From Pseudomonas sp. PSB18 (lineage in GTDB: Bacteria; Pseudomonadota; Gammaproteobacteria; Pseudomonadales; Pseudomonadaceae), in contig NZ_NOIN01000001.1 of the NCBI RefSeq assembly GCF_014596565.1, forward strand, positions 558,001 through 622,000: DNA of 64,000 nt, in the 5' to 3' direction. Below the pieces are notes generated by a model, which was not told the DNA's origin, searched no databases, and saw only the letters and a program-made list of their open reading frames with translations. The position numbers and the translations under genes are program-made. Shown piece after piece: positions 49,635-59,044 of the stretch; the first letter of the stretch is position 1; the number at the start of each line of letters is the position of its first letter.

Positions 49635-52600
49635 TCAGGCATCCACCATCGCCATGGCCTCCTCGACATCCACCGCCACCAGCCGCGAACAGCCCGGCTC
49701 GTGCATCGTCACGCCCATCAACTGATCAGCCATTTCCATGGCGATCTTGTTATGGGTGATGTAGATGAACTGCACCGTTTCAGACATTTCTTTTACCAGG
49801 CGCGCATAACGGCCCACGTTCGCGTCGTCCAGCGGCGCATCGACTTCGTCGAGCATGCAGAACGGCGCCGGATTCAACTTGAAGATGGCAAATACGAGGG
49901 CCAACGCGGTCAGCGCCTTTTCACCACCGGAGAGCAAATGAATGGTGCTGTTCTTCTTTCCGGGAGGACGCGCCATGATCGTCACCCCTGTATCGAGTAG
50001 ATCTTCGCCCGTCAGTTCCAAGTAAGCGCTGCCGCCACCGAAAACTTTTGGGAAAAGCGCCTGCAAACCGCCATTGATCTGATCAAAGGTATCCTTGAAG
50101 CGGTTGCGGGTTTCCTTGTCGATCTTGCGAATGACGTTTTCCAGGGTTTCCAGCGCTTCCACCAGGTCAGCGTCCTGGGCGTCCAGATAACGCTTACGCT
50201 CGGACTGCTGCTCGTATTCGTCGATGGCCGCCAGGTTGATCGCGCCCAGGCGCTGGATCCGCGCCGCAATGCGTTCCAGTTCTTCCTCGGCGTCTTTCTC
50301 ATTGGCCCCGGCCACCAGGGTGGCGAGCACGCCGTTAAGGTCGTAGCCGTCCTCCAGCAGTTGATCCTGCAAGGCTTTGCGGCGCACGGTCAGGGCCTGC
50401 CATTCCAGGCGTTGCTGTTCCATCTGGCCACGAATCAGCTGGGACTGCTGCTCGGCCTGGCTACGGCGCTTCTCGGCATCGCGCAGTTCGCGGTCGGCGT
50501 CCTCCAGGGCGATCTGTGCCGTCTTGAGTTCTTCGTCGACACTCATCCGCTTGTCGAGCAGTTCCTCCAGCTTGAGACGCAGCTCTTCCAGGGGGGCCTC
50601 CCCCTCTTCCAGGTTCAGGCTCAACTGTTCGCGTTTTTCGGTGAGGCGTTCGGACTGCATTTCCAAACGCTCGAGGGCCTGGCGCGTGGAGTCGTATTGC
50701 GCCTTGAGCGAGCCCAGGCGCACCGCCAACTGATGGGCATGGTCCTTGTGCTGACGCGCTTCCTGGCGCACCCGGTCGAGGCGTTCGCGCAAGCTATCGC
50801 GCTGGGCCAGCAACAGCTCACGTTGCTCGGTGTCCAGCGCCATGGCGTCGAGCGCCTCCTGCAGTTGCAGGCGCGCCTCGCCGACCTGTTCGTGTTCCAG
50901 CGCCCGTTGCTCGCCCAGCTCGGCGATCTCTTCTTCCAGACGGGTGCGACGCAAGGCCAATTGTTCGGCCTTGGCCTTGCCGGCCGATAGCTGCGCCTTG
51001 AGCTCGCCCTGCTGGCGCGCTTCGTCCTGCAACAGCCGACGCAGGTGTTCACGGCCGTTTTCCTGTTGACGCTGCTGCGCCCGCAGATTCTGCAATTCGG
51101 TTTCCAGGGCTTCAACGCTGGCTTCACGCTCGTCGCGCTCGGCGCCCAACCGCTGGATTTCCTGACCCCGGGCGAGCATCCCGCTCTCGGCTTCGCTGGC
51201 CCGGCGCACCCGCAGGAAATGCCGGCCGACCCAATAGCCGTCGCGACTGATCAGGCTCTCGCCCGCCACCAGTTGCCCGCGCAGTGCCAGGGCCTGTTCG
51301 AGGTTTTCCACCGGCCTGACCTGCCCGAGCCAAGGCGACAGATCGACCTTGGCCTCGACTTTGTCCAGCAGGCTGCCCGGCATCCGCACACCGTCACCGG
51401 CCGGGCTGAGCAGGCGCAGGTCGCCCTGGGTGAAACCCGAGAGGTCGAAACCGGCGAAATCGTCCACCAGCACCGCTTGCAGATCGGCGCCCAGCACGGT
51501 TTCCACCGCCAGTTCCCAACCGGCGTCGACCTTCAGTCCTTCGGCCAGTCGCGGGCGCTCGGCCAGATGCTGGTCGCGCAGCCATTCGGCGGTGCCGGTG
51601 CCCGGGTCCAGCGCGGCTTGCTGCAAGGCCTCCAACGAGGCCAGACGACCGTTGAGCCGTTGCAGCTCGCCCTGGGCCTGCTGTTGATTCTGAAGGGCCA
51701 GTTGCAAGGCCTGGCGCAGTTGTTCGAGCCGCTCGACCTGGGCGTCTTCGCTGGCCTGCAAGTCTTCGAGGGTGGCTTCGCTGGCGGCCAGTTGTTCGCT
51801 CAGGTCCAGGATTGCCGCGTCTTCCGGGTCTGCGGCGAGCAAGGCGCGCTCTTCGGCCAGGCGACGCTGGCGCTCGGCCAGGCGCTCCATGCTGGTTTCC
51901 AACTGCTGGATGCGCGACTGCTGGACCTCGGCCTGACGCCGTGGTTCGGCGGAAGTCAGGTTGAACCGGTCCCACTGCTCCTGCCAGCCGTGCATGGTCA
52001 GCTCGGCTTCTTCCAGGGCTGCGGCGGCCTCTTCGGCAGCGGCGTTGGTAATTTCCTGCTCTGGCGTGAGCCGGTCCAGTTCTTCGCCAAGGGTCAGCAG
52101 CAAAGTGCGGTCATGCCCCAGGTGAGACTCGGTCTCCAGGCGCGCACGCTCGGCTTCTTTCAAGTCGTCCTGTAACTGGCGCAGCCGTTGCTGGCCGTGC
52201 TGGATGCTCTGCTCGACCCTGGCGATATCGCCGCCGACCGAATAGAAGCGCCCTTGCACCAGGTTGAAGCGTTCGGACAGTTCGTGGTGCCCGTCACGCA
52301 GCCGCTCGATGGCGGCATCGGCATTGCGCTGTTCGGCCACCAGCGCTTCGAAGCTGACCTCCTGGTTGCCGATGATCGCTTCGCGCTGGCCGACCTGCTC
52401 GTTCAGCGCCTGCCAGCGCAGGGCCGAGAGCTGGGCCTTGAGCTGGCGCTCCTCGCCCTTGTATTCCTGGTATTTGCGCGCGGCCTCGGACTGGCGGTGC
52501 AGGCGTTCGAGCTGACGGTCGAGCTCTTCGCGCAGGTCGGTCAGGCGCGCCAGGTTTTCGTGGGTACGACGGATCCGGTTCTCCGTCTCGCGCCGGCGCT

Positions 52601-53123
52601 CCTTGTACTTGGAGATACCGGCGGCCTCTTCGATGAAGTTGCGCAGGTCTTCGGGCTTGGCCTCGATCAGCTTGGAGATCATGCCCTGTTCGATGATCGA
52701 GTAGCTGCGCGGGCCCAGACCGGTGCCCAGGAAGATGTCGGTGATGTCGCGACGCCGGCACTTGGCGCCGTTGAGGAAGTAGCTGTTCTGGCTGTCGCGG
52801 GTCACCTTGCGACGGATGGAGATTTCCGCATAGGCCGCGTACTCGCCGATCAAGGTGCCGTCGGAGTTATCGAACACCAGCTCGATGCTCGCCTGGCTGA
52901 CCGGTTTACGGCTGGTGGAGCCGTTGAAGATGACGTCGGTCATCGATTCGCCGCGCAGGTTCTTGGCCGAACTCTCGCCCATCACCCAGCGCACGGCGTC
53001 GATGATGTTCGACTTGCCGCAACCGTTGGGCCCCACCACCGCCGCCATGTTGCTGGGGAAGTTCACCGTGGTCGGGTCGACGAAGGACTTGAACCCCGCC
53101 AGCTTGATGCACTTGAGGCGCAC
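49635..53123 (-). CDS. smc: chromosome segregation ATPase SMC
   Basis: 1162 residues from a GTG start (VRLKCIKLAGFKSFVDPTTV). Walker A GPNGCGKSNIID is near residue 32, two long coiled coils flank a hinge at about 500-640, and the C-terminus has the ABC signature LLSGGEKALTALAL and Walker B FCMLDEVDAPLDD. It condenses and separates sister chromosomes. The frame extends upstream, but those codons belong to the end of the GntR gene. It starts 2 bases after that gene's stop, so the two are probably co-transcribed. Confidence 0.95.
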   Translation of the reverse strand: MRLKCIKLAGFKSFVDPTTVNFPSNMAAVVGPNGCGKSNIIDAVRWVMGESSAKNLRGESMTDVIFNGSTSRKPVSQASIELVFDNSDGTLIGEYAAYAEISIRRKVTRDSQNSYFLNGAKCRRRDITDIFLGTGLGPRSYSIIEQGMISKLIEAKPEDLRNFIEEAAGISKYKERRRETENRIRRTHENLARLTDLREELDRQLERLHRQSEAARKYQEYKGEERQLKAQLSALRWQALNEQVGQREAIIGNQEVSFEALVAEQRNADAAIERLRDGHHELSERFNLVQGRFYSVGGDIARVEQSIQHGQQRLRQLQDDLKEAERARLETESHLGHDRTLLLTLGEELDRLTPEQEITNAAAEEAAAALEEAELTMHGWQEQWDRFNLTSAEPRRQAEVQQSRIQQLETSMERLAERQRRLAEERALLAADPEDAAILDLSEQLAASEATLEDLQASEDAQVERLEQLRQALQLALQNQQQAQGELQRLNGRLASLEALQQAALDPGTGTAEWLRDQHLAERPRLAEGLKVDAGWELAVETVLGADLQAVLVDDFAGFDLSGFTQGDLRLLSPAGDGVRMPGSLLDKVEAKVDLSPWLGQVRPVENLEQALALRGQLVAGESLISRDGYWVGRHFLRVRRASEAESGMLARGQEIQRLGAERDEREASVEALETELQNLRAQQRQQENGREHLRRLLQDEARQQGELKAQLSAGKAKAEQLALRRTRLEEEIAELGEQRALEHEQVGEARLQLQEALDAMALDTEQRELLLAQRDSLRERLDRVRQEARQHKDHAHQLAVRLGSLKAQYDSTRQALERLEMQSERLTEKREQLSLNLEEGEAPLEELRLKLEELLDKRMSVDEELKTAQIALEDADRELRDAEKRRSQAEQQSQLIRGQMEQQRLEWQALTVRRKALQDQLLEDGYDLNGVLATLVAGANEKDAEEELERIAARIQRLGAINLAAIDEYEQQSERKRYLDAQDADLVEALETLENVIRKIDKETRNRFKDTFDQINGGLQALFPKVFGGGSAYLELTGEDLLDTGVTIMARPPGKKNSTIHLLSGGEKALTALALVFAIFKLNPAPFCMLDEVDAPLDDANVGRYARLVKEMSETVQFIYITHNKIAMEMADQLMGVTMHEPGCSRLVAVDVEEAMAMVDA

Positions 53124-53125
53124 GT

Positions 53126-53785
53126 TCAGGCCTTCGTCAGGGCGGCAACCACCAGATCGCAACTGCGCTGACAGTAAGCCGTCAGCACAACGCGGATCTG
53201 CGGCAGATCACGGGCCAGCACCGCGACGAGCAGGCGCTGAAACAGGTCGAGGAACTCGCTCATCTCGGCCTTGCGCTGCTCCAGGGCCAGGAAATAGGCG
53301 CGGCTCATGGCCGGTTGCAGGTTCTCGACGGTTTCCTGCAAGTACGGGTTGTTGGCAAACGGATAGGCCGCACGCATCACACTGAAGCTCTCGTCGACGA
53401 ACGAGCGGATGTCCTGGCGCCCGAAGGCATCCTTGAGGCGCTGCTGGATCTGCAGGAACGGCGCCATGTCGACCGAGTCCCGCCAACCGTGGGCTACGGC
53501 GTTGCCCAGCAGGATGTACAGCTCGCTCATCAGCGTACAGAGGCTGCGCACATTATGTTCGGTAAGTTCGGTGACGTGAGCACCACGGCGCGGCAGGATC
53601 GCAATCAGATGGCGTCGCTCCAGGATCAGCAGGGCCTCGCGGACCGAGCCGCGGCTGACATTGAGCGCCAGCGTGACCTTCTGCTCCTGGATACGCTCTC
53701 CCGGCTTCATTTCGCCGCGAATGATGCGTTCGGCGAGATGATGGGCGATTTGCTCGGCGAGGCTGTCCGGGGCCTTGAACGTCAT
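53126..53785 (-). CDS. GntR family regulator (FCD type) upstream of smc
   Basis: 219 residues, MTFKAPDSLAEQIAHHLAER. A winged helix (RIQEQKVTLALNVSRGSVRE, about 32-51) is followed by an all-helical FCD-like ligand domain. It is divergent from xdhA and next to two TGAC-N6-GTCA sites, so it may regulate xdhABC. It is also 2 bases from smc, an odd pairing also present in P. aeruginosa as I recall. Confidence 0.88.
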   Translation of the reverse strand: MTFKAPDSLAEQIAHHLAERIIRGEMKPGERIQEQKVTLALNVSRGSVREALLILERRHLIAILPRRGAHVTELTEHNVRSLCTLMSELYILLGNAVAHGWRDSVDMAPFLQIQQRLKDAFGRQDIRSFVDESFSVMRAAYPFANNPYLQETVENLQPAMSRAYFLALEQRKAEMSEFLDLFQRLLVAVLARDLPQIRVVLTAYCQRSCDLVVAALTKA

Positions 53786-53930
53786 GGTTGTCCTTCAAAC
53801 TCTTCGATCTGCACAAGCGGCGCAGTGTAGCGCACTCGATACGTCATGGCGCAGGGCCTGTACCGGGTTTTTGGCACGATTCAAGCAAAAAAATAAGCAA
53901 AAAAACAAAGCGGCTCGCCCTGAAACGAAC

Positions 53931-54020
53931 CTGTGGGAGCGAGCCTGCTCGCGATAGCGTTGGATCCGTCACGCATTCATCGGCTGACACACCGCCATCG
54001 CGAGCAGGCTCGCTCCCACA
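53931..54020. repeat. REPIN in the GntR-xdhA gap
   Basis: TGTGGGAGCGAGCCTGCTCG is inverted with CGCGAGCAGGCTCGCTCCCA. It sits between two divergent promoters. Confidence 0.9.
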
Positions 54021-54070
54021 AAGCGTACATACTGAATGAACACGACAGTTGATCGACAGAACGAATTTCC

Positions 54071-54107
54071 TGACCTTTAAGTCAGAAAAACGTTGACCGA
54101 AAAGTCA
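54071..54107. promoter_or_regulatory. tandem TGAC-N6-GTCA operator candidates before xdhA
   Basis: TGACCTTTAAGTCA (54071-54084) and TGACCGAAAAGTCA (54094-54107) are two copies of TGAC-N6-GTCA, 23 bases centre to centre, about two helical turns. They end 56 bases before xdhA. This looks like a cooperative dimer-binding operator. The adjacent GntR protein is the natural candidate to bind it. Confidence 0.55.
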
Positions 54108-54163
54108 GACCTGCTAAATTCGGCCTACGTCGATACAACAATAATGAATCTGCGAGGCCTTCC

Positions 54164-55618
54164 GTGATCCAGTTTTTACTCAACCAGGAACTCCGTAGCG
54201 AGCACACCCTGGACCCGAACCTGACCGTGCTCAACTATTTGCGCGAGCATGTCGGTAAATCCGGCACCAAAGAAGGGTGTGCCAGCGGCGACTGCGGTGC
54301 CTGCACCGTGGTGGTAGGCGAATTGGACACGGACGAAAGCGGCCGCTCGCGCATTCGCTATCGCAGCCTCAACGCCTGCCTGACCTTCGTCTCGTCCCTG
54401 CACGGCAAGCAACTGATCAGCGTCGAAGACCTCAAGCACCAGGGCCAGTTGCACAGCGTCCAGCAGGCGATGGTCGATTGCCACGGCTCGCAATGCGGCT
54501 TTTGCACACCAGGCTTCGTCATGTCGCTGTTCGCCCTGCAAAAGAACAGCGATCAACCCGACGCCCACAAGGCCCACGAAGCCCTGGCCGGCAATCTGTG
54601 TCGCTGCACCGGCTACCGGCCGATCCTGGCTGCTGCCGACCAGGCCTGCTGCGGCAAGCAACCCGACCAGTTCGACGCCCGCGAGGCCGAGACCATTGCC
54701 CGTCTCGAAGCGATCGCGCCGAAGGAAACCGGCGAGCTCAACTGTGGCGATAAACGCTGCCTGGTGCCGCTGACGGTGGCCGACCTGGCCGATCTCTACG
54801 ACGCCTATCCCCAGGCGCGCCTGCTGGCCGGCGGCACTGACCTGGCTCTGGAGGTCACCCAGTTCCACCGCACCCTGCCGGTAATGATCTACGTAGGCAA
54901 CGTCGCCGAACTCAAGCGCATCGAGCGTTTCGACGACCGCCTGGAAATCGGTGCTGCCACAGCGCTGTCCGATTGCTACGAGTCCCTGAAAGCCGAGTAC
55001 CCGGACTTCGGTGAACTGCTGCAACGCTTCGCCTCGCTGCAGATCCGCAACCAGGGCACCTTGGGCGGCAACATCGGCAACGCCTCGCCCATCGGTGACT
55101 CGCCGCCGCTGCTGATCGCCCTTGGCGCACAAATTGTGCTGTGCAAGGGTCAGGTCCGTCGCACCCTGGCGCTGGAGGATTACTTCATCGAATACCGGGT
55201 CACTGCCCGCCAGGAAAGCGAATTCATCGAGAAGATCATCGTGCCCCGGGCCAGCGCCGAGCAGACGTTCCGCGCCTACAAGGTATCCAAGCGCCTGGAC
55301 GATGACATCTCTGCGGTGTGCGCGGCGTTCAACCTGCGCATCGACAACGGCATGGTCCGCGATGCCCGCGTGGCCTTCGGCGGCATGGCCGCCATCCCCA
55401 AGCGTGCCAAGCATTGTGAAGCCGCGTTGATCGGTGCGCAGTGGAACGACAGCACCCTCGAGCGAGCCTGCGCCGCCCTGGCCGAAGACTTCACGCCGCT
55501 GTCGGACTTTCGCGCCAGCAAGGAATACCGCCTGCTCAGCGCCCGCAACCTGCTGCGCAAATACTTCATCGAACTGCAAACGCCGCACATCGAGACTCGG
55601 GTGACCGCTTATGTCTAA
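54164..55618 (+). CDS. xdhA: xanthine dehydrogenase small subunit (2Fe-2S and FAD)
   Basis: 484 residues from a GTG at 54164. The plant-type cluster loop GCASGDCGACTVV (Cys39, 44, 47) is followed by the second cluster domain (CGFCTPGFV, NLCRCTGYRP) and a FAD domain (LLAGGTDLALEV, GNIGNASPIGD). It takes electrons from the molybdenum subunit and passes them to NAD+. It overlaps xdhB by 8 bases. Confidence 0.95.
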   Translation: MIQFLLNQELRSEHTLDPNLTVLNYLREHVGKSGTKEGCASGDCGACTVVVGELDTDESGRSRIRYRSLNACLTFVSSLHGKQLISVEDLKHQGQLHSVQQAMVDCHGSQCGFCTPGFVMSLFALQKNSDQPDAHKAHEALAGNLCRCTGYRPILAAADQACCGKQPDQFDAREAETIARLEAIAPKETGELNCGDKRCLVPLTVADLADLYDAYPQARLLAGGTDLALEVTQFHRTLPVMIYVGNVAELKRIERFDDRLEIGAATALSDCYESLKAEYPDFGELLQRFASLQIRNQGTLGGNIGNASPIGDSPPLLIALGAQIVLCKGQVRRTLALEDYFIEYRVTARQESEFIEKIIVPRASAEQTFRAYKVSKRLDDDISAVCAAFNLRIDNGMVRDARVAFGGMAAIPKRAKHCEAALIGAQWNDSTLERACAALAEDFTPLSDFRASKEYRLLSARNLLRKYFIELQTPHIETRVTAYV

Positions 55619-58007
55619 CCATCACGCCGTAGAGAAGACCCAAGCCGAACTGGCCGAGCTGTTTGCCCGCGACCTGAGCACCGGCGTCGGTCGCAGCGTC
55701 AAGCACGACAGCGCCGCCAAGCATGTGACCGGTGAAGCGCAATACATCGATGACCGTCTCGAGTTTCCTAACCAGTTGCACGTCTACGCGCGACTGTCGG
55801 ACCGCGCCCACGCCCGGATCCTGCGCGTCGATACCTCGCCGTGCTACGCCTTCGAAGGCGTGCGCATCGCCATTACCCACGCCGACATTCCCGGCCTCAA
55901 GGACATCGGCCCGTTGCTGCCTGGCGACCCGCTGCTGGCCATCGACGATGTGCAGTTCGTCGGCCAACCGGTGCTGGCCGTTGCAGCCAGAGACCTGGAA
56001 ACCGCCCGCAAGGCGGCGATGGCCGCGATCATCGAGTATGAAGACCTGGAACCGGTGCTGGACGTGGTCGAAGCCCTGCGTAAACGGCATTTCGTGCTCG
56101 ACAGCCACACCCACCAACGGGGCGATTCCGCCACCGCACTGGCGAGTGCCGAACATCGCATCCAGGGTTCGCTGCACATCGGCGGCCAGGAACACTTCTA
56201 CCTGGAAACCCAGATTTCATCGGTGATGCCCACCGAAGACGGCGGCATGCTCGTCTATTGCTCCACCCAGAACCCCACCGAAGTGCAGAAACTGGTGGCC
56301 GAAGTGCTGGGCGTGTCGATGAACAAGGTCGTGGTGGACATGCGCCGTATGGGCGGCGGCTTTGGCGGCAAGGAAACCCAGGCCGCCAGCCCGGCCTGCC
56401 TGTGCGCGGTGATCGCGCACCTCACCGGCCAACCGACCAAGATGCGCCTGCGCCGGGTCGAAGACATGCTGATGACCGGCAAGCGCCACCCCTTCTACAT
56501 CGAATACGACGTGGGCTTCGACAGCAACGGGCGCCTGCACGGCATTGCCCTGGAACTGGCCGGCAACTGCGGCTGCTCGCCGGACCTGTCGGCGTCGATT
56601 GTCGACCGGGCGATGTTCCATGCCGACAACGCCTATTACCTGGGCGATGCGACCATCAACGGCCACCGCTGCAAGACCAACACTGCGTCGAACACCGCTT
56701 ACCGTGGCTTCGGCGGCCCTCAGGGGATGGTTGCCATCGAAGAAGTCATGGACGCCATCGCCCGGCACCTGGGGCTCGATCCGCTGGCGGTGCGCAAGGC
56801 CAACTATTACGGCAAGACCGAGCGCAACGTCACCCACTACTACCAGACTGTCGAGCACAACATGCTCGAGGAGATGACCGCAGAGCTGGAAGAAAGCAGC
56901 CAGTACGCCGAGCGGCGCGAAGCGATCCGTCGCTACAACGCAGGCAGCCCGATCCTGAAAAAGGGCCTGGCGCTGACACCGGTCAAGTTCGGCATCTCGT
57001 TCACCGCCAGTTTCCTCAACCAGGCGGGTGCCTTGATCCACGTCTACACCGACGGCAGCATCCACCTGAACCATGGCGGCACCGAAATGGGCCAAGGCCT
57101 GAACACCAAGGTCGCGCAGGTGGTGGCCGAGGTGTTCCAGGTGGAAATGGACCGGGTACAGATCACCGCGACGAACACCGACAAGGTGCCGAACACCTCC
57201 CCCACCGCGGCCTCCAGTGGCGCCGACCTGAACGGCAAAGCCGCGCAGAATGCCGCCGAAACCATCAAGCGGCGCCTGGTGGAGTTCGCCGCGCGACAGT
57301 ACAAGGTCAGTGAAGAAGACGTGGAATTCCACAACGGCCATGTGCGGGTCCGCGATCACATCCTGACCTTCGAGGCACTGGTGCAACAGGCGTATTTCGC
57401 CCAGGTCTCGCTGTCGAGTACCGGGTTCTACAAGACCCCGAAAATCTACTACGACCGCAGCCAGGCTCGTGGCCGGCCGTTTTATTACTACGCCTATGGT
57501 GCAGCGTGCGCCGAGGTGATCGTCGATACCCTCACCGGTGAATACAAGATGCTGCGCACCGACATCCTCCACGACGTCGGCGCCTCGTTGAACCCGGCCA
57601 TCGACACCGGCCAGGTCGAGGGCGGCTTCATCCAGGGCATGGGCTGGCTGACCATGGAAGAACTGGTGTGGAACGACAAGGGCAAGCTGATGACCAACGG
57701 CCCGGCCAGCTACAAGATCCCGGCCGTGGCCGACATGCCGCTGGACCTGCGGGTTAGGCTGGTGGAGAACCGCAAGAACCCCGAAGACACGGTGTTTCAC
57801 TCCAAGGCCGTGGGCGAGCCGCCGTTCATGCTCGGCATCGCCGCGTGGTGTGCGATCAAGGATGCCGTGGCGAGCCTGGGGGATTACCGGCACCAGCCGA
57901 AGATCGACGCGCCGGCGACACCGGAACGGGTGTTGTGGGGCTGTGAGCAGATGCGCGGGTTGAAGGCAAAGGTGGTGGAGCCTGAAACCGAGTTGGCTTC
58001 GCTTTAG
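55611..58007 (+). CDS. xdhB: xanthine dehydrogenase molybdenum-binding subunit
   Basis: 798 residues. Cofactor-binding motifs include GGGFGGKETQ, AYRGFGGPQG (with the substrate Arg) and GGTEMGQGLN. The catalytic Glu lies in SKAVGEPPFMLG near the C-terminus. It hydroxylates hypoxanthine and xanthine to urate. Start MSNHHAVEKTQAEL overlaps the end of xdhA. It is separated from xdhC by two repeats. Confidence 0.96.
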   Translation: MSNHHAVEKTQAELAELFARDLSTGVGRSVKHDSAAKHVTGEAQYIDDRLEFPNQLHVYARLSDRAHARILRVDTSPCYAFEGVRIAITHADIPGLKDIGPLLPGDPLLAIDDVQFVGQPVLAVAARDLETARKAAMAAIIEYEDLEPVLDVVEALRKRHFVLDSHTHQRGDSATALASAEHRIQGSLHIGGQEHFYLETQISSVMPTEDGGMLVYCSTQNPTEVQKLVAEVLGVSMNKVVVDMRRMGGGFGGKETQAASPACLCAVIAHLTGQPTKMRLRRVEDMLMTGKRHPFYIEYDVGFDSNGRLHGIALELAGNCGCSPDLSASIVDRAMFHADNAYYLGDATINGHRCKTNTASNTAYRGFGGPQGMVAIEEVMDAIARHLGLDPLAVRKANYYGKTERNVTHYYQTVEHNMLEEMTAELEESSQYAERREAIRRYNAGSPILKKGLALTPVKFGISFTASFLNQAGALIHVYTDGSIHLNHGGTEMGQGLNTKVAQVVAEVFQVEMDRVQITATNTDKVPNTSPTAASSGADLNGKAAQNAAETIKRRLVEFAARQYKVSEEDVEFHNGHVRVRDHILTFEALVQQAYFAQVSLSSTGFYKTPKIYYDRSQARGRPFYYYAYGAACAEVIVDTLTGEYKMLRTDILHDVGASLNPAIDTGQVEGGFIQGMGWLTMEELVWNDKGKLMTNGPASYKIPAVADMPLDLRVRLVENRKNPEDTVFHSKAVGEPPFMLGIAAWCAIKDAVASLGDYRHQPKIDAPATPERVLWGCEQMRGLKAKVVEPETELASL

Positions 58008-58022
58008 GACCGCGTCGCGGCC

Positions 58023-58097
58023 AATCGCGAGCAGGCTCGCTCCCATAGAGGGTCAGTGTTCACAAATCCCTGTTGGAGCGAGCCTGCTCGCGATGAG
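58023..58097. repeat. REP pair after xdhB
   Basis: ATCGCGAGCAGGCTCGCTCC is inverted with GGAGCGAGCCTGCTCGCGAT. It is inside the probable xdhABC-guaD transcript. Confidence 0.86.
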
Positions 58098-58127
58098 GCC
58101 GCAACAGACAACAAAGCAATGTTGAAA

Positions 58128-58182
58128 AGCGGACGCGGAGCGTCCAGAGATGCATTCCCACGCAGAGCGTGGGAACGATCAG
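58128..58182. repeat. family B palindromic repeat, half copy
   Basis: GACGCGGAGCGTC and ATTCCCACGCAGAGCGTGGG correspond to the right part of the 28608 and 60351 copies. It ends about 12 bases before xdhC, next to its ribosome site. Confidence 0.8.
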
Positions 58183-58193
58183 TCGAGGTGAAC

Positions 58194-59036
58194 ATGTACA
58201 ACTGGATCAGCGCCCTCGCCGACCTGCAAACCCGCGGTGAACCCTGCGTGCTGGTGACGATCATCGAAGAACTCGGCTCGACCCCGCGCAACGCCGGTTC
58301 AAAAATGGTCATCAGCGCCAGCCAGACCTTCGACACCATCGGTGGCGGGCACCTGGAATACAAGGCCATGGAAATTGCCCGGCAAATGCTCGCCAGTGGC
58401 CAGCAGGGCACGCATCTGGAGCGCTTCAGCCTCGGCGCCAGCCTGGGCCAGTGCTGCGGCGGCGTCACCGTGCTGCTGTTCGAACCCATGGGCCAGGTGC
58501 AGGCGCAGATTGCCGTGTTCGGCGCCGGTCATGTCGGCCGGGCCCTGGTGCCCTTGCTGGCGAGCCTGCCTTGTCGGGTGCGCTGGATCGACTCGCGGGA
58601 AGCCGAGTTCCCCGAACAACTGCCCCATGGCGTACAGAAAATCGTCAGCGAAGAGCCGCTGGACGAGGTCGATGAATTGCCCGCCGGCAGCTACTGCATC
58701 GTCATGACCCACAACCATCAGCTCGATCTGGAGCTGAGCGCGGCGATCCTCAAGCGCAACGACTTCGCCTACTTCGGCCTGATCGGCTCGAAGACCAAGC
58801 GGGTCAAGTTCGAACACCGCCTGCGCGATCGCGGTTTCGACAGCGGCGCCTTGCAACGCATGCGTTGCCCGATGGGCATTGGCGAAGTCAAAGGCAAGCT
58901 GCCTGTGGAAATCGCCATCTCCATCGCCGGCGAAATCATCGCCACCTATAACGCGGATTTCGGCCAGCACACCGCCCGCGCCGAACCCATTGCCAAATTG
59001 CTGCCGGCCTCGCGTCGCAGCCAAGCCAAATCCTGA
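58194..59036 (+). CDS. xdhC: xanthine dehydrogenase accessory protein XdhC
   Basis: 280 residues from MYNWISALADLQTRGEPCVL, after GAGGTG. XdhC binds molybdopterin, promotes its sulfuration and hands it to XdhB. The N-terminal STPRNAGSKMVIS, the Rossmann loop VFGAGHVGRAL and the C-terminal MGIGEVKGKLPVEIAISI are diagnostic. In-frame codons upstream come from repeats. It is 8 bases before guaD. Confidence 0.94.
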   Translation: MYNWISALADLQTRGEPCVLVTIIEELGSTPRNAGSKMVISASQTFDTIGGGHLEYKAMEIARQMLASGQQGTHLERFSLGASLGQCCGGVTVLLFEPMGQVQAQIAVFGAGHVGRALVPLLASLPCRVRWIDSREAEFPEQLPHGVQKIVSEEPLDEVDELPAGSYCIVMTHNHQLDLELSAAILKRNDFAYFGLIGSKTKRVKFEHRLRDRGFDSGALQRMRCPMGIGEVKGKLPVEIAISIAGEIIATYNADFGQHTARAEPIAKLLPASRRSQAKS

Positions 59037-59044
59037 GATTCCCC

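Larger units (their letters stand above)
53786..54163. other. divergent intergenic region GntR / xdhA
   Basis: 378 bases with an A-rich tract (53885-53910), a REPIN and, nearest to xdhA, a pair of tandem inverted repeats. It contains the promoters for both directions. Confidence 0.6.
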
